Assembly: GCA_964411125.1 (NCBI GenBank)
Contig: CAYPJU010000029.1
Location: forward strand, 5,674-69,673
Reading direction: 5' to 3'
From: JBFIHF01 sp964411125
Lineage (GTDB): Bacteria > Myxococcota_A > Bradymonadia > Bradymonadales > Bradymonadaceae
Length of the DNA: 64,000 nt
Shown piece by piece: positions 24,997 to 32,636 of the stretch; position 1 is the first letter of the stretch; every line of letters starts with the position of its first letter. The translations under genes were made by a program, and so were the position numbers. The notes below the pieces were generated by a model. It was not told the DNA's origin and did no database searches. It worked only from the letters and a program-made list of their open reading frames with translations.

Positions 24997-26772
24997 TCAG
25001 AACCACTCCGGGCGGGCCTCCAGCGCGATGGAGTCGAGCTGCTCCAACCGCTCGGCCCACACGTCGACGTGCGGAAGTTCCCAGTCGTAGAAGAAGCGAC
25101 ATGCGGCGAGTTTGCCGGAGCGGAAATCGGGGTCGTCCACCGCGGCGGCACGTTCCGCCATGCGCAGCCATTGCCATGCCACCACCACGTGCCCGAAGAG
25201 GTCGAGGTAGGGAGAGGCGTTGGCGAGAAACGCTCGGAGATCACCCCCCGCGGCGACCCCGCCCAGAGCCATACTGACCGCGGTCAGCCTGGACACGGCT
25301 TCTCCGAGCGCTCCGGCGAAGGCGCCGAGCTCGGAGCTATCCCGGAGCCTTTCGACGTCCTCGGAAATGCGGCGGACCAGAATGCGGAGCGCGGCACCGC
25401 CGTCGCCGGCGACCTTCCGCCCCAGAAGGTCCATGGCCTGAATGCCGTTGGTCCCTTCGTGGATCGCGTTGAGTCGGTTGTCTCGATAGTGGCGCTCGAC
25501 CGGATACTCTCTCGAGTACCCGTACCCGCCCAGCACCTGAATCGCCAGCTCGTTGGACTGCAAACACCAGGTCGAAGGCCAGGCCTTTGCGACGGGGGTG
25601 AGGAGGTCGCAGAGGCGGTGGGCTTCTTCGCGTTCCTCTTCCGTCTCGGCGGTCTCGGCTTCGTCCAGGAGTGCCGCACACGACATGACGAGCGCCCACG
25701 CACCCTCGGTGAGGGCCCGCTGACGCAGCAGCATGCGTCGAACGTCGGCGTGCTCGATGATGGGCACCGGAGGCGAGGAGGGGTCTCGATCGTCGGGGTG
25801 TCGGCCCTGGCGTCGTTCGCTCGCGTACTCGAGAGAGTAGAGGTAGGCGGCGTGGGCCGACATCACCGCGGCCATCCCGACCTCGACCCGCGCCTCGTTC
25901 ATCATCTGAAACATGTAACGAAGGCCTCGGTGAGGCTCGCCGACCAGCCAGGCGACGGCGCCCTCCTCTTCGCCGAAATTGAGCGCGCAGTTGGTGATCC
26001 CGCGGTAGCCCATCTTGTGGTTGAGGCCCGCTACATGAACGTCGTTCCGGCGGCGTCCGCCGTCGTCTTCGAGCCATCGCGGGACGGCAAAGAGGCTGAT
26101 TCCACGGCTCCCAGCGGGAGCTCCTTCGATGCGCGCGAGGACGAAGTGGAGGATGTTCTCGGTCATGTCGTGCCCCGCACCCGAGATCCACATCTTGTTG
26201 CCTCGGAGCCGGTAACTACCGTCGTCTGCCGGTCTCGCGACGGTCCGCAGATCGCCGAGAGACGAACCAGCATCGGGCTCCGAGAGACACATCGTCCCGA
26301 GCACGCGGCCCTCGAGCATCGGACCGAAGAAGCGGTCGACGAGCTCGGGAGCACCGTAGTTCTGCAGAAGTCGGGCCGCGGCGACGGTGAGGAGGCCGTA
26401 GCCCGCGGTGGCGACGTTCGCGGCGTTGAAGACGGACATGAACGCGGAGACGACGAGGTGGGGAAGCCCCATCCCTCCCTGGTCGACCGCGAACGGACCG
26501 CTGATGAACCCGGCGTCGGCGAACGCCTGGATCGATCGCTTCACGCTGTCGTCGATCTCCACCCTCCCCTCCACCAGGGTCGGTTCGTTCGCGTCGATGA
26601 AGTCGGCGTTCGCAGCGAAGTGGTCGGCGGCCACGCGAAACGCCGTGTCGATGACCGCGGTCACCGAATCGTCATCGAGGTGTTCGTAGGCCGGACGTTG
26701 CAGGATGTCACCGAGCTCGAAGAGATCCCATAGGAGGAATTCGAGTTCGCTTCTGCGCATGAAGTCAGCCAT
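24997..26772 (-). CDS. Acyl-CoA dehydrogenase
   Basis: FAD-dependent acyl-CoA dehydrogenase of 591 residues, catalysing the first oxidation of fatty acyl-CoA beta-oxidation or a related reaction. It contains the FAD/substrate motif GTMCLSEPDAGSS, the KMWISGAGH segment, and GYGYSREYPVERHYRDNR. The late IHEGTNGIQ holds the probable catalytic Glu439. The length fits the long FadE/DUF-tailed group with an extra C-terminal helical region. ATG 26772 has GGAG five bases upstream; an ATG ten codons earlier is less well supported. It lies 58 bp upstream of the kinase gene on the same strand. Chain-length preference is unknown. Confidence 0.92.
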   Translation of the reverse strand: MADFMRRSELEFLLWDLFELGDILQRPAYEHLDDDSVTAVIDTAFRVAADHFAANADFIDANEPTLVEGRVEIDDSVKRSIQAFADAGFISGPFAVDQGGMGLPHLVVSAFMSVFNAANVATAGYGLLTVAAARLLQNYGAPELVDRFFGPMLEGRVLGTMCLSEPDAGSSLGDLRTVARPADDGSYRLRGNKMWISGAGHDMTENILHFVLARIEGAPAGSRGISLFAVPRWLEDDGGRRRNDVHVAGLNHKMGYRGITNCALNFGEEEGAVAWLVGEPHRGLRYMFQMMNEARVEVGMAAVMSAHAAYLYSLEYASERRQGRHPDDRDPSSPPVPIIEHADVRRMLLRQRALTEGAWALVMSCAALLDEAETAETEEEREEAHRLCDLLTPVAKAWPSTWCLQSNELAIQVLGGYGYSREYPVERHYRDNRLNAIHEGTNGIQAMDLLGRKVAGDGGAALRILVRRISEDVERLRDSSELGAFAGALGEAVSRLTAVSMALGGVAAGGDLRAFLANASPYLDLFGHVVVAWQWLRMAERAAAVDDPDFRSGKLAACRFFYDWELPHVDVWAERLEQLDSIALEARPEWF

Positions 26773-26914
26773 GGGGTCTCCGGCGGTAGGTCCCCGTATC
26801 ATCCATGTCGAGCGCCCGCGTCGTCAACGGTCGTGGGGCCGCCGAGCGGAAGGGGCGCCCTTCCCCCGCCGGGTTCGGTGGCCCCGCAGCGCGCAGATGC
26901 GATAGCATGAGGCG

Positions 26915-27595
26915 GTGCGCATCTTTCCCTCTGCCCTCGTCCTCCCCCTGCTCTGCTGCGGTCCCCCGACGCCCGTCGGCGAGCGCCCGCGTGTTGGCCC
27001 GCGGGTCGATGGATTGGAGATCGTTTGGCACGACGTCGACGAGGCACTCTCGCCGCGGGAAGAATGGGGTCCGAGCGGGCGAGAGCCGCTGCACGACTGG
27101 ATCGCACCGGACGGCACGACCCGTTGGGAGCTGGTCATCGAGTCACATGGCGGCCTCCCCTGGCAGACGGGAGCGCCGGACGACGCCTGGGGGTTCCCGC
27201 TTCACTTCGGGCACACCGGCCCGTTCGCGGCGGACGGAACTCTTCACATGTTCGAGTGCTCCGTTGACGGAGCCGTGTTCGACGTCGACGACTACTACGC
27301 GTTCTGCGAGCCAGGAGAGGCGATCCTCTACCTGGCGTTTCCGGCCGAGGCTCCCGTCGACGTCCGGGGAACCCCGCAGCTCCCCGGGCATTACCAGCAG
27401 TGGTGGGAAGAGACAATTGCCTACTCCGCGGAGCGCGAGCCATTCACGATGGTCGAGAAGTACGTGAGTTACGGACGGATCGACGCGACCTACCCCCTCG
27501 ATGTGACCTTCGAACCACGCGCCCGGCTGCCCGAGCCGCCGTGGGACGACCGCGACATCGAGCGATGGCGCGTCGCGAAGTTCGACGACCGGTGA
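26915..27595 (+). CDS. Hypothetical exported protein
   Basis: A 226-residue protein with a short hydrophobic N-terminus (MRIFPSALVLPLLCCGPP) that could be a signal peptide or a poor lipobox at Cys14 or Cys15. The rest is rich in Trp, Asp and Pro (WQTGAPDDAWGFPLHFG, DDYYAFCEPGEAILYLAF), suggesting a beta-rich globular domain. No family was recognised. The start is GTG with GAGG close upstream. It is divergent from the acyl-CoA dehydrogenase and converges on the RapA-like gene. Confidence 0.6.
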   Translation: MRIFPSALVLPLLCCGPPTPVGERPRVGPRVDGLEIVWHDVDEALSPREEWGPSGREPLHDWIAPDGTTRWELVIESHGGLPWQTGAPDDAWGFPLHFGHTGPFAADGTLHMFECSVDGAVFDVDDYYAFCEPGEAILYLAFPAEAPVDVRGTPQLPGHYQQWWEETIAYSAEREPFTMVEKYVSYGRIDATYPLDVTFEPRARLPEPPWDDRDIERWRVAKFDDR

Positions 27596-27623
27596 CTACC
27601 CCACGGGCAGGCGGCGGGAACGT

Positions 27624-27668
27624 GGCGCGGGACTCTGACCCCGCGCCGGGCGGCGTCGGAGCGCCGCC
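27624..27668. terminator. Double GC hairpin between convergent genes
   Basis: GGCGCGGG and CCCGCGCC (27624-27647) form an eight-base-pair stem with an eight-base loop. GGCGGCG and CGCCGCC (27649-27668) form a second, seven-base-pair stem. No T-tract follows. The position between two convergent genes supports a two-way terminator. Confidence 0.45.
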
Positions 27669-27690
27669 CCACGGGCGGAAGTAACGCCGC

Positions 27691-29391
27691 TCAGGGATCG
27701 GACCGATCCATGACCGCGACGAGGACAGCCTGCGAGATGGTGTGGCTGTCGAACTCCTCCAACAGCGGATGGTTTGCAACGCGCCCCATCAGCTCGGCGA
27801 CTCGTTCAGGGGGCAGCTCGATCCCCATGTCGAGCGCGGCGTAGAGCTCACGACCGCGTACGACGGGGTCCTGGGGCGGAACGAGCGCGCCGCTCGCATC
27901 GAGGAGGGCGATCGCGCGGACGGCGTATTCGTCGTCCGCGTCCTCCACGATCACCATGTAGAGCCCGTGGAAACCGGGCGCATCACTTCGCCGTAGACGC
28001 ACCGCACCGATTCGACCCCGGGGGCTGTTCCGAAGCTCGCCGAGGAGCGCTTCCACGAGGGGATGCCCGGAGGAGAAGAAGTCGAGCGACTCGTCTTCCA
28101 ACGCTCGCGAACGCTCGAACGTCCCGAGATATCGAACTCCCGGGCGCAAACCCGGCAGGGAGGGGACTTTCACCTGCGGCCCGTACTCGAGGTAGTACAC
28201 GTCGTTCGGTCGGGACTCGACTTCGAGCTCGACCCGATCGGCGGCGTCGAGAGTGAAACGTTCGAGGATCTCGTCGAAATCGGCCGGTAGTTCCTCGACC
28301 CCGCTCGACGTCGGCGCCGAATCGGGAAAGGTCCAGCGGGTACCGTCCGGGTGCGGCTCGGAGTGAACGAGAACTCCCGCGTCCGAGAGGAGAGTCGCCT
28401 GCGGAGCGGTTCGCGCGTCGGGGTCGGTTCCGGGCACGAGCGCGCCCACCAATCGCGCCAACAGCTCGTCACCGACCTCCGCGGGGGTGCCGACGAGGGC
28501 GAGGACGCTGGGGGTGGACTCGATCAATGGGATGGAGAGAGAGGAGACGATGAACCCGAACTCGTGGTGGGGCTCGTCGAGGACGACCAGATCGGCGTCC
28601 GATGCGAGCAGGTGCTCGCGCAAAGTCTCTTCGGAGGCGAGAAGACCGGAGGAGACAACGCAGAAGTCGTAGATGTCGAAGGGGCTGGCGTCGAAGCCGA
28701 AACGCTCCTTCACCTCGCGCCATCGCTCTTCGTCGACGTGGACGAGGACTTGATGAAACCGTTGGTACAGTTCGCTGACCCATCGCAGCGCGCGCCGGTG
28801 GGGAGCGACGATCACGGTCTTTTGCGCCCTACCGTTTCGCACCCGTTCGGCGACGACCATGCAGGCCGCGACCATCCGCCCAGTCCCCGTCTCCCCAGCA
28901 AGGAGCCAGCGCGGGTTCTCGTCGTCGAGGATTCGAGCCGCCGTGGCGACGAGATGGGGGACCACCTCCACGCGGGCACCGACGAGCGTTGCCGCGCGCA
29001 ATCGCTGACGCAGGTTGAGAATCCTCTGCCCGTCGACGCGGTTGAGGACGTCGAGCAGCGGATCGACCTCTGACGCCGCGAGTCGGTCGACGAGCGTGGG
29101 GCTCTCGATGTGGGGCCAGAGCTCGGCGAGGTTCGCGCGACTGCCGTCGACGAGCAGAGCTCGGCCACCCCGAATCTGCCGGATCCTCCCGATGCGTCCG
29201 TCCTCGAACACCACCGCGTCCCCCGGCTGGAGCTCGATCGGGTGGAGGCGCGAATACCGAAGCGAGAACCGAATCTGTCGGTTTGCGTCCGGGAAGAAGG
29301 CGTCGAGGTACTCGCCGTCCACGGCGAGCACCACGCCGACGCCGAGTTCGGGGCTACTGAGGCTTAGGAGTTTGATCCCGCGGGTCCACAT
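27691..29391 (-). CDS. Truncated RapA-like protein with altered Walker A and no second helicase domain
   Basis: A 566-residue protein resembling the RNA-polymerase-recycling Swi2/Snf2 ATPase RapA. The N-terminus (LGVGVVLAVDGEYLDAFFP) matches RapA's Tudor-like domain. Next is a RecA-like domain with GETGTGRM (about 166-173, where RapA has DEVGLGKT), LDEPHH (about 271-276, RapA DEAHH) and a motif III-like VGTPAEV. The P-loop lysine is Arg and the second motor domain is missing. The C-terminal HPLVEALLGELRNS region resembles the start of the RapA C-terminal domain. Length is 566 against about 970 for RapA. It may be a non-catalytic RNA-polymerase-binding protein (inference). The start is ATG 29391. 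Confidence 0.7.
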   Translation of the reverse strand: MWTRGIKLLSLSSPELGVGVVLAVDGEYLDAFFPDANRQIRFSLRYSRLHPIELQPGDAVVFEDGRIGRIRQIRGGRALLVDGSRANLAELWPHIESPTLVDRLAASEVDPLLDVLNRVDGQRILNLRQRLRAATLVGARVEVVPHLVATAARILDDENPRWLLAGETGTGRMVAACMVVAERVRNGRAQKTVIVAPHRRALRWVSELYQRFHQVLVHVDEERWREVKERFGFDASPFDIYDFCVVSSGLLASEETLREHLLASDADLVVLDEPHHEFGFIVSSLSIPLIESTPSVLALVGTPAEVGDELLARLVGALVPGTDPDARTAPQATLLSDAGVLVHSEPHPDGTRWTFPDSAPTSSGVEELPADFDEILERFTLDAADRVELEVESRPNDVYYLEYGPQVKVPSLPGLRPGVRYLGTFERSRALEDESLDFFSSGHPLVEALLGELRNSPRGRIGAVRLRRSDAPGFHGLYMVIVEDADDEYAVRAIALLDASGALVPPQDPVVRGRELYAALDMGIELPPERVAELMGRVANHPLLEEFDSHTISQAVLVAVMDRSDP

Positions 29392-29454
29392 CACTGCGAG
29401 TATAGGCGCGACACCCGACGCGTCATCGAATCCGCGAGCAGGTAGTCGTAAAGA

Positions 29455-29748
29455 TCATCCGAACCCACTGATATGGGAGATCATCAGCGCGAAGAAGTAT
29501 TCGAGCAGATCGCGGTCGGCGCGTTCGTAGCGGAGCTCGTCGTCGCCGAGCTCGACCGCGACACCCGCGGCCGGGGCCGCAGGATGGTGGAAGATGATCT
29601 TCCGGTAGATTTCGTGCGGCCGTGCGTCGCCCCCCCCCGACGTCGCGACGAGGCGAACCTCGACGTCCCCGATCTCGAGGCGACCTTCTGGCGACTCGCG
29701 CGCGACGAACTGAACGATGGTGGAGTGGCTGGCGGGGGTGAGGATCAT
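29455..29748 (-). CDS. Hypothetical small protein
   Basis: A 97-residue frame, acidic, ending in a hydrophobic segment (LLEYFFALMISHISGFG). No domain was recognised and no strong ribosome-binding site precedes ATG 29748. The residue composition (VQFVARESPEGRLEIGDVEV) looks more like a folded beta-rich protein than antisense noise. It lies 63 bp upstream of the RapA-like gene on the same strand and is divergent from the VWA gene. Confidence 0.5.
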   Translation of the reverse strand: MILTPASHSTIVQFVARESPEGRLEIGDVEVRLVATSGGGDARPHEIYRKIIFHHPAAPAAGVAVELGDDELRYERADRDLLEYFFALMISHISGFG

Positions 29749-29871
29749 GCCGGGTCGGGCCTTCAGGTTCAGTGCCGTCGTCTAGCACGACTTCTCGGCG
29801 AGGAGCCACGCCAACAGGGAGGTGCTGCACTTCGTCGCGCGTCACGGTATCATCTTCGTACGGCGGAATTC

Positions 29872-31776
29872 ATGAAGAAGGGAACCCGAAATCTGGTGGC
29901 GGCTCTCGCGGTGACGGCGTGTGCTCTCGGCTTGCTCTTTCTGCCGGGAAAACGCGCTCAATACCGGGTGGCCGCGCCCGCCCAGGACGTGTTCCAACCA
30001 TCGCGGCCGGTCACAGCCTCCGACGAGAGAACGGAGCATTCGCCCCCCGCTCCGCCAGAGGGGGAGACGAAGGCGTCTACCGGCCCGTCCAATCCCGAAC
30101 CGCCCGAGCCGGTCCCGGCGGCGACCGAGAAAGCCCGGTCGAACGTGGCGGAACCGGTCCGCGTCGCGACGGAAGAGTCGGCGCCCAGAATCAGCGCCCC
30201 GGTCATCCCCCCCGAGAACCGGGGCACTGCGCTCTCGTTCGACGGCCCCGTCTATCTCTCGCCCCCGGCGGAGGACGCCGCGGGCAGTCCGCGACGTCGG
30301 GCGAAAAAACGTCGGATCTCCCGAGACGTGGCCACGCCCGAGACGAAGCAGGTGACCGAGGACCTCCGCCAGGTCGCGGTCACGGACCCGGTCGAAGTGT
30401 TCGACGGTTTCGAGAACCGACGAGCTCCTCTCGCGGAGGTCCTCGGGAAACCGATGACCGCCACGGCGGTCGACCCGCTGTCGACCTTCGCGATCGACGT
30501 GGACACCGGTTCTTACACCCTCGCGAGGTCGCGATTGCGAGAGGGATATCTGCCCAGGCCGGACGACGTTCGGGTCGAGGAGTTTCTGAACTACTTCCAC
30601 TACGACTATCCGCAACCGCAGAACGGCGCATTCTCCGCGCACATCGAGTCGGCGCCCGACCCGTTCGGCGAGCCCGATCTGCATCTGTTGCGCATCGGAA
30701 TTCAGGGGCGGGACGTGGGTGCCGCAGAACGTCCGCCGGCCCATCTCACCTTCTTGATCGACGTGTCGGGCTCGATGTTCGGCAACGACAAGCTGGAGCT
30801 CGCGAGGGAGGCGCTCGAGCTCGTCACCCGCAACCTCCGTAGCGACGATACGATCGCGCTCGTCACCTACGCGCGCGGGGCGAACGTGGAACTGTGGCCC
30901 GTCGGAGCGTCTTCCACGGACCTCGCACTCGCCGCGATCGCGCGGCTCGAAGCCGGGGGTGCGAGCGCTCTGGACGAGGGTCTGGCGCGGGCGTACGAAG
31001 TCGCTTCCACGCACTTCTACGCTGGCCACATCAACAGGGTGGTCGTGATGAGCGACGGGCGGGCGAACGTCGGCTCCACGTCGCCCGAGGAGATCCTCCG
31101 ACGCGTCCGTCACGGGGTGGAGGACGGAGTCGCGCTGACGACGATCGGATTTGGCGCGAAGTCGTTCAACGATGCGATGATGGAGCGCCTGGCCGATGAT
31201 GGGGACGGAAATTACTTCTTCGTCGACTCCTACCGGGAAGCGGAACGGGTGTTCCGCGACCGACTCTGTGGAACGCTCCATGTCATCGCCCGCGACGCCA
31301 AGATTCAGGTGGAGTTCGATCCCACCAACGTTCGTCGGTTTCGGCTCGTCGGTTACGAGAATCGAAAGCTGAAGCACGAGGAGTTTCGCGACGATTCGGT
31401 GGACGCGGGCGAGATCGGCGCCGGCCATTCGGTGACGGCGCTGTATCAGATCGAGCTCGAGGATCGCCCTCAGGGTATGATCGCCGCGATTCGGGTTCGG
31501 CACGAGGAGCCCGGAGAAGGTGTCTCCCGGGAGGTCGAGTTCGAGTATCAGGCCGAAGAGTTGGTCGACGACGTTCGGGAGGCGAGCTCGGACTTCAGGT
31601 TCCAGGCGGCGGTCGCACTCTTCGCGTCTTCGCTTCGGGAGCGGGAGACGCTCACACCCGACCGTCTCTCGTTCATCGAGGAGATTGCCGGCGAGGGGAT
31701 TACGCGGCGCGAGGATCAGGTCGACCGAGTGGAGTTCGTCGAGATGGTCCGGGCCGCGCAGTTCTACGCGAATTAG
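29872..31776 (+). CDS. VWA-domain protein of the YfbK type
   Basis: A 634-residue exported or membrane-anchored protein. The N-terminal hydrophobic segment (7-25) is a signal anchor, followed by a Pro/Glu-rich disordered linker (about 40-150). The YfbK N-terminal domain is recognised by FAIDVDTGSYTLARSRLREG (about 206-225) and FLNYFHYDYP. The von Willebrand A domain has an intact metal site DVSGS (297-301) and the later SDGRANVG. The C-terminal 200 residues match the YfbK C-terminal domain (DUF3520; ALYQIEL, FRFQAAVALFASSLRE). Such proteins are thought to mediate metal-dependent protein binding at the envelope. The partner is unknown. GGCGGA lies just upstream of the ATG. Confidence 0.88.
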   Translation: MKKGTRNLVAALAVTACALGLLFLPGKRAQYRVAAPAQDVFQPSRPVTASDERTEHSPPAPPEGETKASTGPSNPEPPEPVPAATEKARSNVAEPVRVATEESAPRISAPVIPPENRGTALSFDGPVYLSPPAEDAAGSPRRRAKKRRISRDVATPETKQVTEDLRQVAVTDPVEVFDGFENRRAPLAEVLGKPMTATAVDPLSTFAIDVDTGSYTLARSRLREGYLPRPDDVRVEEFLNYFHYDYPQPQNGAFSAHIESAPDPFGEPDLHLLRIGIQGRDVGAAERPPAHLTFLIDVSGSMFGNDKLELAREALELVTRNLRSDDTIALVTYARGANVELWPVGASSTDLALAAIARLEAGGASALDEGLARAYEVASTHFYAGHINRVVVMSDGRANVGSTSPEEILRRVRHGVEDGVALTTIGFGAKSFNDAMMERLADDGDGNYFFVDSYREAERVFRDRLCGTLHVIARDAKIQVEFDPTNVRRFRLVGYENRKLKHEEFRDDSVDAGEIGAGHSVTALYQIELEDRPQGMIAAIRVRHEEPGEGVSREVEFEYQAEELVDDVREASSDFRFQAAVALFASSLRERETLTPDRLSFIEEIAGEGITRREDQVDRVEFVEMVRAAQFYAN

Positions 31777-31980
31777 AGCTGCGGTCGCTGCGTTCCAAAA
31801 AAAAGAGAAAAAAGATCGTCGTGAGTCCATTGCGAATCTCGCCGCGGTGTCGATTATCTGCATGCCGGTTCCTCCCGGCCGTATGAAGGCGAAGTCCGCG
31901 AGAGCCACCGCCGCATTTTTGGCCCCGCCACCGCCGCCGTGATACGACGTCACAAACGACATTCTTTTTCTGGAGACGAC

Positions 31981-32538
31981 ATGTTGAAGACCAAGGCGAC
32001 CTTTTTTCTAGTCTGCGGCGCACTGACCATCGGAGGCGCGACGGCCTGCAAGAAGCAACAGGCCAAGCCCGACGACACAGTGACGGAGGGGACGATCGAG
32101 CCCCAGGAAGACAAGGAGTGGAAAGACAAGAAGGTCGCCGAAGGGGATGAGCGGGCCACGTTGCTTGCGCTGCAGCGTGTCCACTTCGGGGTCGACAAGT
32201 TCGACCTCACCGACGAGTCGCGTACGGCGCTGACGGAAGCCTCGGCGGGGCTGAAAAAGCTCCCGAAGGTCCACCTTCACGTGGACGGCCACGCGGATTC
32301 AACCGGCTCCACCGAATACAACCTTCAGCTCGGCGAGAAGCGGGCGAAGGCGGTGAAAGACTTTCTCGTCCGCGCGGGGATCGAGGGGGAGCGTCTGCAC
32401 ATCATCTCGTTCGGCGAAGAAGAGCCGCTCAAGGACGACGGCACCGCAGAAGCGCTCGCCGCGAACCGTCGCGTCGACTTCCGCCTGATGCGCGGAGACG
32501 TGGAGATCGTCCTCGAAGAGAGCGCGACGGTCCAGTGA
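31981..32538 (+). CDS. Pal-like OmpA-family lipoprotein
   Basis: A 185-residue outer-membrane lipoprotein that probably anchors the envelope to peptidoglycan. The signal peptide ends at Cys23 (GGATAC). A short charged linker precedes the OmpA C-terminal domain (about 70-175). That domain has HVDGHADSTGSTEYNLQLGE and ANRRVDF, carrying the Asp and Arg residues that bind diaminopimelate. ATG 31981 has GGAG six bases upstream. The 204-bp gap before it holds an A-rich tract (31797-31813), unusual in this GC-rich region. A hairpin follows the gene. No tol genes are nearby, so it need not be Pal itself. Confidence 0.88.
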   Translation: MLKTKATFFLVCGALTIGGATACKKQQAKPDDTVTEGTIEPQEDKEWKDKKVAEGDERATLLALQRVHFGVDKFDLTDESRTALTEASAGLKKLPKVHLHVDGHADSTGSTEYNLQLGEKRAKAVKDFLVRAGIEGERLHIISFGEEEPLKDDGTAEALAANRRVDFRLMRGDVEIVLEESATVQ

Positions 32539-32558
32539 CCTTTTGGGACGCGTTGAGA

Positions 32559-32588
32559 GGCGAGTTCGAGGTTCTTGCTCGACTCGCC
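32559..32588 (+). terminator. Hairpin after the OmpA-like gene
   Basis: GGCGAG-T-TCGAG pairs with CTCGA-CTCGCC: eleven base pairs with one bulged T and a seven-base loop. No T-tract follows. The location between the OmpA-like gene and the histidine kinase gene supports termination. Confidence 0.5.
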
Positions 32589-32636
32589 ACTGACGGTGGC
32601 TAAGGTCGCACTTTCGTTCCTGCCGCGCCTTTCCCG

